A stretch of 6,354 bases of DNA from an uncultured Peptococcaceae bacterium (GTDB lineage Bacteria; Bacillota; Peptococcia; Peptococcales; Peptococcaceae): positions 1-6,354 of the forward strand of contig CAUDRX010000136.1 in the NCBI GenBank assembly GCA_958451915.1. Direction: 5' to 3'. Below the pieces are notes generated by a model. It made no database searches, was not told the DNA's origin, and saw nothing but the letters and a program-made list of their open reading frames with translations. Of the stretch, positions 1 through 5,394 are shown in pieces (position 1 is the first letter of the stretch; every line of letters begins with the position of its first letter). The translations under genes and the position numbers were made by a program.

Positions 1-2798
1 AGGACTGCTGCGCATCGCTCGCAGACATCCGGATGATCAGCATCCGCACCAACGGTTTCGGAATACTTCCAGCAACGTGCGCATTTGTGACCACCGGCAG
101 CTTCGATCTTGACAGACAGGCCTTCGATCACTTCGCTGGCTTCAGCATCTGCCGGCGCATCGGCAAGATCAGCGATCTCAAGCTGGCTGACAATGAAGAA
201 ATCCTCCGCAGCCATGTCCATATCAGACAGTGCGGATCGCACATCCTGAAGGGCATCACTGAGGTAAAGGATGACTTTCGCGTCAAGGGAGTTCCCGATC
301 TTCTTTTCTTTTCGTGCAGCTTCAAGTGGTTTCATAACTTCATTTCGGAAGCTCATGAGCATCTGCCATTTTTCATCAAGGGCAGCATCCAGCGCAATGC
401 CTTCGAACACTGGCCAATCGCAAAGCTGTACCGATTCAGGTTTATCATCCATATCGATATAACGGAACACTTCTTCTGTCGTAAAAGAAAGGATTGGAGA
501 AAGAATGATATCCAGGGCCAGGCACATATCATAGAGCACTGTCTGGCAACTGCGGCGAGCTGGATCATCGGCTTTGCAGGAATACAGACGATCCTTGATG
601 ATACTGAAATACACCGCACTCAGATCCGTATTGCAGAAATTAAAGATACTGCGATAGATCACATGGAAATCATAAGCATTGTAGCTGTCTTTCGCTCTCT
701 TCACAAGGTCCACAAAACGTCCCATCACCCAACGATCGAGTTCTGGCATCTGGTCATAAACCACACGGTCTTTGCGTGGGTCAAAATCTGAAGTATTGCC
801 CAGCATGAAGCGGAAAGTATTGCGGATCTTACGATACGCATCAGCCACCTGCTTGATGATACCCGCACTAACAGAAACATCGCTGCGATAATCCGAAGAA
901 GCGACCCACAGACGCAGGATATCGGCGCCATTCTGCTTAATGACATCCTTAGGGTCGACACCATTGCCCTTCGATTTACTCATCTTGTTCCCTTTTTCAT
1001 CAACAAGGAAACCATGGGTCAGCAGACCTTTGTAAGGCGCCTGACCATACACGGCGACAGCAGTGCAGAGAGAAGAGTTGAACCAACCGCGATGCTGATC
1101 GCTCCCTTCAAGATACAGATCTGCTGGCCACAGCTCTTCGCTTTGCGCACGCAAAACGCCATCATGGCTGGAGCCAGAATCAAACCACACATCCATGATG
1201 TCGGTTTCTTTACGGAAGTGGACGCCGCCGCATTTAGGGCACTTGTACCCTTCTGGCATCAGTTCTTCTGCACTCATGCTGTACCAGCAATTGGTACCAT
1301 GTTCACGCACATGCGCCTGGACACTGGCGATGGTATCATCGTCAAGGATGGTCTCACCGCAGTCTTCGCAATAGAACACTGGGATCGGTACTCCCCAGAC
1401 ACGCTGACGAGAGATACACCAGTCTCCGCGATCACGGATCATATTATAGAGGCGTTCTTTGCCCCATTCCGGGGTAAAGGTGATATGGTTTTCGATCTGA
1501 TCCAGGGCCTTTTCACGGAACCCATCAACAGAAGCGAACCACTGATTGGTTGCGCGGAAAAGGGTTGGGGTGCCGCAGCGCCAGCAGTGTGGATACTGAT
1601 GTTTGAAAAAGCTTAATTTGAGCAGCGCGCCGCTCTCTTCCATATGCTGACAGATCGCCTTATTGGCGTCATCGGTCTTCATACCTGCAAAAGGACCGGC
1701 TTCTGCAGTCAGCACCCCATCATCATCCAATGGGGAGAGGGTCGGAAGGTGATAGCGCTGACCAACGACAAAGTCATCAACGCCATGGCCAGGGGCAGTA
1801 TGAACACAACCAGTACCGGCGTCAAGGGTAACATGCGTGCCATTGATCACGAGGCTGTCACGATCCAGGAATGGATGACGGCAGACGATATATTCAAGGT
1901 CTTTGCCAAGCCATTCACCTTCAACAGTGTACGTTTCCGGCAATCCGATCTCTTTGACAACGGTTTCAACCAGTTCTTTTGCGAGCACGTAACGCTCACC
2001 GCCAAAATTGATAAGCTGATATTCAAATTCTGGATTCAGGCAGATCGCTTCATTGGCAGGAAGGGTCCAAGGCGTCGTGGTCCAGATGACAAAGTAAGCA
2101 TTGTCTTCAGCAAATTTGTCTTTGGCATCAACAACTTTGAACTTTACGTAGATCGATGGAGATTTTTCTTCACCGTATTCGATCTCTGCTTCTGCGAGTG
2201 CGGTATGGCAGTGAGGACACCAGTACACTGGCTTTGTGCCTTTGTAGATATAGCCTTTCTTGGCCATCTCACCAAAAATGCCAATCTCATGCGCTTCGAA
2301 TTCTGGCTTCAAAGTCAGATATGGATGCTCCCAATCGCCGCGCACACCAAGACGTTTGAAACCATCACGCTGGATGTTAACATATTTCATCGCATAATCG
2401 GCACAGGCATTACGAAAACCGATGACATCTTCACTCTTCGCATCAAGGCCGGTATTTTCGATCGCCTTCAGCTCGATTGGAAGCCCGTGAGTATCCCAGC
2501 CTGGGACATATGGAGAATCATAGCCCTGGAGAGACTTGGATTTAACGATGATGTCTTTAAGGACTTTGTTCATCGTATGACCAAGGTGGATCTCACCATT
2601 GGCGTATGGAGGGCCGTCATGAAGAACGAATCTCTGATGCCCCTCATTCTTTTTCTGCACTTTGCTGTAAATATCGATGTCTTCCCAAAAAGCAAGGATA
2701 TCTGGTTCTTTCTTAGGCAGATTCCCGCGCATCGGGAAGTCTGTATTTGGCAGGTTCAATGTTTCGCCATATTCTTTTTCTTCTTGATTCTTAGACAT
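1..2798 (-). CDS. ileS: Isoleucyl-tRNA synthetase, bacterial type with C-terminal zinc ribbon (3' end beyond window)
   Basis: Class I synthetase that charges tRNA-Ile with isoleucine in the cytoplasm and hydrolyses mischarged valine. I translated the minus strand from ATG 2798: 932 codons with no stop up to the window edge. Signatures in order are PMRGNLPKKEP (about 22-32), the HIGH motif as HLGH (71-74) after DGPPYANG, YWCPHC, WTTTPWTLPAN (about 239-249) and GTGCVHTAPGHG (328-339) of the CP1 editing domain, KMSKS (605-609), and a C-terminal zinc ribbon with Cys906, Cys909, Cys926 and Cys929. His333 and Asp342 match the numbering I recall for E. coli editing residues, so proofreading should be intact. 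Related enzymes end shortly after the last Cys pair, so probably only some 5-20 residues are missing. The start is preceded by AGAGGTG five bases upstream. The gene is controlled by the T-box leader directly upstream. Form and motifs point to the bacterial, mupirocin-sensitive type; the resistance phenotype is inferred, not seen. Confidence 0.98.
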   Translation of the reverse strand, partial: MSKNQEEKEYGETLNLPNTDFPMRGNLPKKEPDILAFWEDIDIYSKVQKKNEGHQRFVLHDGPPYANGEIHLGHTMNKVLKDIIVKSKSLQGYDSPYVPGWDTHGLPIELKAIENTGLDAKSEDVIGFRNACADYAMKYVNIQRDGFKRLGVRGDWEHPYLTLKPEFEAHEIGIFGEMAKKGYIYKGTKPVYWCPHCHTALAEAEIEYGEEKSPSIYVKFKVVDAKDKFAEDNAYFVIWTTTPWTLPANEAICLNPEFEYQLINFGGERYVLAKELVETVVKEIGLPETYTVEGEWLGKDLEYIVCRHPFLDRDSLVINGTHVTLDAGTGCVHTAPGHGVDDFVVGQRYHLPTLSPLDDDGVLTAEAGPFAGMKTDDANKAICQHMEESGALLKLSFFKHQYPHCWRCGTPTLFRATNQWFASVDGFREKALDQIENHITFTPEWGKERLYNMIRDRGDWCISRQRVWGVPIPVFYCEDCGETILDDDTIASVQAHVREHGTNCWYSMSAEELMPEGYKCPKCGGVHFRKETDIMDVWFDSGSSHDGVLRAQSEELWPADLYLEGSDQHRGWFNSSLCTAVAVYGQAPYKGLLTHGFLVDEKGNKMSKSKGNGVDPKDVIKQNGADILRLWVASSDYRSDVSVSAGIIKQVADAYRKIRNTFRFMLGNTSDFDPRKDRVVYDQMPELDRWVMGRFVDLVKRAKDSYNAYDFHVIYRSIFNFCNTDLSAVYFSIIKDRLYSCKADDPARRSCQTVLYDMCLALDIILSPILSFTTEEVFRYIDMDDKPESVQLCDWPVFEGIALDAALDEKWQMLMSFRNEVMKPLEAARKEKKIGNSLDAKVILYLSDALQDVRSALSDMDMAAEDFFIVSQLEIADLADAPADAEASEVIEGLSVKIEAAGGHKCARCWKYSETVGADADHPDVCERCAAV

Positions 2799-2803
2799 GT
2801 TTT

Positions 2804-2810
2804 CACCTCT
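2804..2810 (-). promoter_or_regulatory. Ribosome binding site of ileS
   Basis: AGAGGTG on the minus strand lies five bases before the ATG at 2798. It begins immediately after the U tract of the T-box terminator and is not part of the terminator stem, so regulation should be by premature transcription termination, not by hiding the ribosome site. Confidence 0.85.
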
Positions 2811-2846
2811 TAATAAAATAAAAAAACCCATCCCCTAAGGGACGAG
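2811..2846 (-). terminator. Intrinsic terminator of the ileS T-box leader
   Basis: Read on the minus strand, CUCGUCCC (2846-2839) pairs with GGGAUGGG (2834-2827) as eight base pairs including two G-U pairs, with loop UUAG. It is followed by seven U and a further AU-rich run down to 2811. The 5' arm contains GUCCC, which in T-box leaders can instead pair with the GGG of the T-box sequence to form the antiterminator. This is the OFF switch used when tRNA-Ile is charged. Confidence 0.92.
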
Positions 2847-2853
2847 TTTAGAT

Positions 2854-2867
2854 CGCGGTACCACCCT
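2854..2867 (-). promoter_or_regulatory. T-box sequence (antiterminator 5' side)
   Basis: AGGGTGGTACCGCG on the minus strand is an exact match to the conserved T-box core AGGGUGGNACCGCG. UGGU within it is the bulge that pairs with the free NCCA end of uncharged tRNA; N is U, which fits discriminator base A73 of tRNA-Ile. Its GGG can pair with GUCCC of the terminator's 5' arm, making antiterminator and terminator mutually exclusive. Confidence 0.96.
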
Positions 2868-2953
2868 CATATCCATGATCCCGATCACGGACACTCAGTA
2901 TCCTTAACGCGGATAAAACGGCTTCCTTACTAAGATTCAGGTCGCGGCTCACG

Positions 2954-2959
2954 GATGAT
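2954..2959 (-). promoter_or_regulatory. Specifier region with tandem AUC (Ile) triplets
   Basis: Minus-strand AUC at 2959-2957 is followed directly by a second AUC at 2956-2954. Both sit on the 3' strand between the basal and inner helices of Stem I, where T-box specifier codons occur. The first AUC is followed by a purine (A), as is usual for the base after a specifier, so I favour it. Either register decodes isoleucine, in agreement with the downstream gene. Confidence 0.8.
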
Positions 2960-3061
2960 ACTTAACAGCTCGTTTTTTCCATCTCACACCAACATGGATT
3001 CGCTTGAAAACAAGGCCCTGTTAACGGTTCCGCTCACAGCCTGTTGTTATAGTATAGTAAA

Positions 3062-3090
3062 ATACTACTGGATGTCGCACCCTTTGTCAA
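3062..3090 (-). promoter_or_regulatory. Likely sigma-A type promoter of the ileS leader
   Basis: On the minus strand a perfect -35 box TTGACA (3090-3085) is followed after 17 bases by TAGTAT (3067-3062), four of six matches to the -10 consensus. Transcription would start near 3055. A second possible -10, TATACT at 3056-3051, has a weaker partner GCGACA at 3078-3073 (spacer 16) and would start the RNA near 3044. The -35 box begins only five bases after the ylmH stop codon. Which -10 is used cannot be decided by reading. Confidence 0.72.
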
Positions 3091-3095
3091 GCCCA

Positions 3096-3836
3096 CTATA
3101 CATATTTACCAATACGCAGCTTGATCTTTCCTTTCTTGCTCACGCCTTCGATCTCTTCGAGAAGGAATTTTCCTTTTCCGCGCACTGCGACCACCTGAGC
3201 CACCGTACAATTCTGGCTCGGATTCAAACACACCCGATGATCGACCTGTACCAAACCGGCGCGGATCTGTTCAACAGCCTGCGCCCTGGATAGGTTGAAC
3301 ACTTTGGCGATCACAGCATCCAGCCTTGCCTGTGCCACAAGGATGGTCTGCTCTTTAAGCTGACGCTCGGGCGCCTGCCAGGATGACAATGCAATCTTTT
3401 TGCCATGCATCGGCACGCGCTTGACCGCAAATTCACTCATCAGCAGGAAATCGTCAATTTCCGAGTTGGTCAGCACATCAAAGCCATCCTCACGTACGAT
3501 GATATCACCGATACATTTACGCTCAAAGCCCAGCCCCATCAAAGCCCCCAAACAGTCACGGTGCAAAAAATCAATGAACTTCGTATTTCCCTTGAAAGTG
3601 AGCACACTGATCTTCATATCGTCACGACCTGGTATTTCATCAAACATCGTCATATAGAGCCGCACACGCTCCGCTTCGTCATATCCGCCGTCAATGCGGT
3701 AATGTGCACCAGATGCACGGAGCATCTCTTCGTACGCTGCAATCTCCGTACGTGGAAGAAAATCCGTCAGGACATCCCGCCATTCGACGGTAACCTGACG
3801 GATGTAGCCCGCAAGTATATTCTCAAATGTCAGCAT
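3096..3836 (-). CDS. ylmH: YlmH family S4-domain RNA-binding protein
   Basis: 246 residues, close to the usual size of about 255. The N-terminal two thirds carry the family hallmark HRDCLGALMGLGFERKCIGD (92-111), and the C-terminal part is an S4 RNA-binding domain (about 171-230) with RLDAVIAKVFNLSRAQAVEQ and IRAGLVQVD. It is a cytoplasmic RNA- or ribosome-binding protein; members of this family have been linked to ribosome-associated quality control in Bacillus, and its frequent location next to division genes gave it its ylm name. Its ATG is eight bases after the yggT stop, and the site AAGGTG overlaps that stop (TAA 3847-3845), which suggests translational coupling. It is the last gene of the cluster: the ileS promoter begins five bases after its TAG stop and no terminator is visible between. 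In many Bacillota divIVA comes next; here it does not. Confidence 0.94.
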   Translation of the reverse strand: MLTFENILAGYIRQVTVEWRDVLTDFLPRTEIAAYEEMLRASGAHYRIDGGYDEAERVRLYMTMFDEIPGRDDMKISVLTFKGNTKFIDFLHRDCLGALMGLGFERKCIGDIIVREDGFDVLTNSEIDDFLLMSEFAVKRVPMHGKKIALSSWQAPERQLKEQTILVAQARLDAVIAKVFNLSRAQAVEQIRAGLVQVDHRVCLNPSQNCTVAQVVAVRGKGKFLLEEIEGVSKKGKIKLRIGKYV

Positions 3837-3844
3837 ATCTCACC

Positions 3845-4135
3845 TTACATCAGAAGCAAGAGCAAACGATAGATAATGCTCTCTGCGACACTCAGGATCA
3901 AAAAGGCAACGATCGGCGAGAAATTCAGCGGCGCCAACAGTGCACGCGGCATATATTGCTCGATCTTTCCTAAAAACGGATCCGTCAGATCGCTCAAAAA
4001 GCGCGCGATCTTGCTGTTATATGGGCTGATATTCGTCCATGTCAACAGGATGCGTGCTAAAAGGATGAACTCATATAATCTAAAGGCAAGGCGTATCGCT
4101 CTGTAGATCGTGAATACAACGCCAGCACTTAACAT
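3845..4135 (-). CDS. yggT: YggT/YlmG family small membrane protein
   Basis: 96 residues with two hydrophobic segments (about 5-32 and 66-95) and a short loop between, the usual one-domain YggT arrangement. Family marks are LLARILLTWTNISP (25-38), SDLTDPFLGKI (48-58) and NFSPIVAFLIL (71-81). It is an integral membrane protein; the family is associated with division clusters in bacteria and with organelle nucleoid or membrane distribution in plastids, but its biochemical role is not settled. GGAGG (4147-4143) lies seven bases before ATG 4135. An ATG four bases further upstream (4139-4137) is out of frame and only three bases from the GGAGG, so I reject it. The gap after sepF is 14 bases. Confidence 0.93.
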   Translation of the reverse strand: MLSAGVVFTIYRAIRLAFRLYEFILLARILLTWTNISPYNSKIARFLSDLTDPFLGKIEQYMPRALLAPLNFSPIVAFLILSVAESIIYRLLLLLM

Positions 4136-4149
4136 TCATCGTCCTCCCA
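4136..4149 (-). promoter_or_regulatory. sepF-yggT spacer with ribosome site that fixes the yggT start
   Basis: The 14-base gap contains GGGAGG (4148-4143). Two ATG codons follow. The one at 4139-4137 is only three bases from GGAGG and opens an unrelated short frame, while the one at 4135 is seven bases away and opens the YggT frame. The spacing favours 4135. Confidence 0.75.
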
Positions 4150-4680
4150 TCAGTCCTGGAATTCAGATTTACTGTGCGTACGGTTGACCCAGTCTGCAAT
4201 GTTGATGCCATAATCATCATCGCCCAGGCCTACACGCAGCTCATTGTCCATCGCCACAGAAGCCGGCACAGCAACAAAGATCGCTCCGCGATCGTTGATC
4301 TTCTGGATCGAACCACCTAAGGCAAAGATAGCCCCGCTGACAAAATTGACGATATTGATCGCCGTATCGACATCGCTTTCCTGGAGGTCAAAGACGACCA
4401 CTTTATTGCCTAAAAGATATTCGGTGATCGTTTGGGCTTCTTCAAAGGTTGTTGGCTGCAAGAGTACAATGCGCATGCCGCCGGAACGCCGATCATCTGC
4501 ATACTCATCTACTGACTCCTCTTCTGCCTGACGGCCAAACCCCAGTCCCGAGAAAGTGCGCTGCTGTTTTGGCTCTTCTACATACGCCTCTTCTTCGTAC
4601 TGATAATCATCATATTGATAGTCATCCTCGTTTTGTTCCTGAAATCCCAGCGAATTTTTCACCTTTTCTACAAATCCCAT
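4150..4680 (-). CDS. sepF: Cell division protein SepF
   Basis: 176 residues, longer than the roughly 150 of Bacillus SepF. Residues 1-13 (MGFVEKVKNSLGF) form the amphipathic membrane-targeting helix. Residues 15-66 are a very acidic, Tyr- and Gln-rich linker in which DDYQY occurs twice in a row (19-28). The SepF core follows at about 68-142, with MRIVLLQPTTFEEAQTI and the signature FVSGAIFALGGSIQKI (113-128). A further tail of about 34 residues (143-176, acidic GLGDDDYG) extends past the core. SepF dimerises and polymerises at the division site, anchors FtsZ filaments to the membrane and can replace FtsA. ATG 4680 is preceded by GGAGG (4691-4687) with six bases between, a strong site. It is 13 bases downstream of yggS, in the standard ylmE-ylmF-ylmG order. 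Confidence 0.97.
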   Translation of the reverse strand: MGFVEKVKNSLGFQEQNEDDYQYDDYQYEEEAYVEEPKQQRTFSGLGFGRQAEEESVDEYADDRRSGGMRIVLLQPTTFEEAQTITEYLLGNKVVVFDLQESDVDTAINIVNFVSGAIFALGGSIQKINDRGAIFVAVPASVAMDNELRVGLGDDDYGINIADWVNRTHSKSEFQD

Positions 4681-4693
4681 GATTTACCTCCAA
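4681..4693 (-). promoter_or_regulatory. yggS-sepF spacer with strong GGAGG ribosome site
   Basis: The 13-base gap reads TTGGAGGTAAATC on the minus strand and holds GGAGG six bases from the sepF ATG. There is no room for a promoter or terminator, which supports co-transcription of yggS and sepF. It is a stronger site than that of yggS itself, consistent with SepF being made at a higher level. Confidence 0.8.
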
Positions 4694-5389
4694 TTATTTC
4701 GTATTGAACACCGCACTGCCAATACGGACCATATTAGCCCCTTCTGACACCGCCACTTCATAGTCGCCGCTCATTCCCATCGAAAGCCATCGCATTTCCA
4801 CATGGGCATTTTCTTTTGTCTTCAGCGCACAGAATTTTTCGTACAGTTTTTTGAAATAAGGACGAAGTTCCTCTTTATCCTCCAGGTTTGGCGCAATGAA
4901 CATCAAACCTTTCAGATAAACATGAGACATCTCAGGCATCTTTTCCACAAAAGCATCGATGTCTTCAAAAGCAATGCCGGACTTCTGCTCTTCATTAGCA
5001 ACGTTGACCTGCAACAAAATATTAACATTGCATTCATGCTGGACTGCACGCTTCTCAATCTCTTCCAGGAGACCAATGCTGTCGACCGACTCGATCATAG
5101 CCACTTTGTCGACAACCTGACGTACCTTGTTCTTCTGCAAATGGCCGATCAAATGCCACTGGATATCTGTGTCACCGGCTTCAGCCATGGCTTCGATCTT
5201 TGGCAGGAGTTCCTGCACACGGTTCTCTCCAAAGACACGCTGCCCATCCCTGTACGCTTCTTTGATCTCCTCAACGGTATGATATTTGCTGACCGCAACC
5301 AGCTTGACATCGCCACTGTCCGCTGTCCGCGTTTCACATGCACGTTTGATATTCTCATGAATGGTTTCAAGATTTTCTGCAATAGACAT
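4694..5389 (-). CDS. yggS: YggS/YlmE family PLP homeostasis protein
   Basis: 231 residues, full length for this family of single-domain, alanine-racemase-fold (type III) PLP proteins. The PLP-binding lysine is Lys35 in LVAVSKY. Other marks are FGENRVQE (53-60), WHLIGHLQKNK (78-88), LQVNVANEEQKSG (126-138), LSMGMSGDYE (202-211) and the phosphate-binding end MVRIGSAVF (220-228). YggS binds pyridoxal phosphate without known catalysis and influences B6 and amino-acid balance. The C-terminus reads FNTK where FG plus a basic residue is more usual. ATG 5389 is five bases after the upstream stop. The best ribosome site, AAAGGA, overlaps the end of the previous gene about 11 bases upstream, so initiation may depend on coupling. 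Confidence 0.95.
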   Translation of the reverse strand: MSIAENLETIHENIKRACETRTADSGDVKLVAVSKYHTVEEIKEAYRDGQRVFGENRVQELLPKIEAMAEAGDTDIQWHLIGHLQKNKVRQVVDKVAMIESVDSIGLLEEIEKRAVQHECNVNILLQVNVANEEQKSGIAFEDIDAFVEKMPEMSHVYLKGLMFIAPNLEDKEELRPYFKKLYEKFCALKTKENAHVEMRWLSMGMSGDYEVAVSEGANMVRIGSAVFNTK

Positions 5390-5394
5390 GGTTC

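Larger units (their letters stand above)
2811..3050 (-). ncRNA. T-box riboswitch leader, isoleucine specific, upstream of ileS
   Basis: A cis-acting leader RNA that senses uncharged tRNA-Ile and permits transcription of ileS. Visible on the minus strand: Stem I base GCGG (3033-3030) with CCGC (2947-2944); an inner helix UUAACAG (3024-3018) with CUGUUAA (2968-2962); an apical stem CCAU/AUGG (2997-2994 with 2982-2979) whose loop has the typical GUUGGUG pattern; a specifier region AUCAUC (2959-2954) on the 3' strand between the two Stem I helices; a second stem CUUAGUA/UACUGAG (2934-2928 with 2900-2894); a third stem UCCGUGAU/AUCAUGGA (2891-2884 with 2879-2872); the T-box AGGGTGGTACCGCG (2867-2854); and the terminator. 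The UGGU in the T-box can pair with the ACCA end expected for tRNA-Ile. The 5' boundary is approximate because it depends on which -10 box is used. Confidence 0.96.

Noticed and set aside
33..791. Plus-strand open frame of 252 codons
   Set aside because: Exactly antisense to the C-terminal part of ileS. The product is low in complexity of fold signals and rich in His/Ile/Phe, as expected from reversed codons, and has no recognisable family or ribosome site.
1014..1616. Plus-strand open frame of 200 codons
   Set aside because: Antisense to the catalytic region of ileS, which is conserved on the minus strand across the same bases; no ribosome site or family match.
1644..2813. Plus-strand open frame of 389 codons
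   Set aside because: The longest complete frame in the window, but it mirrors the N-terminal and editing regions of ileS, including the HLGH and GTGCVHTAPGHG motifs on the other strand. It ends in the ileS ribosome site and terminator tract.
2872..2891. Near-perfect inverted repeat TCCGTGAT/ATCATGGA considered as an operator
   Set aside because: It sits exactly where the stem-loop just upstream of the T-box antiterminator is expected, so it is explained as part of the riboswitch.
3018..3024. GTTAAC-type inverted sequences (3018-3024 and 2962-2968) considered as repressor sites
   Set aside because: The two copies are complementary in the RNA and form the inner Stem I helix of the T-box, which is a better explanation.
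2955..3293. Plus-strand open frame of 112 codons across the T-box leader
   Set aside because: It runs antisense to Stem I, the promoter and the end of ylmH. The structured leader fully explains the sequence and no ribosome site precedes the ATG.
3405..3872. Plus-strand open frame of 155 codons
   Set aside because: Antisense to ylmH and the end of yggT; no family features.
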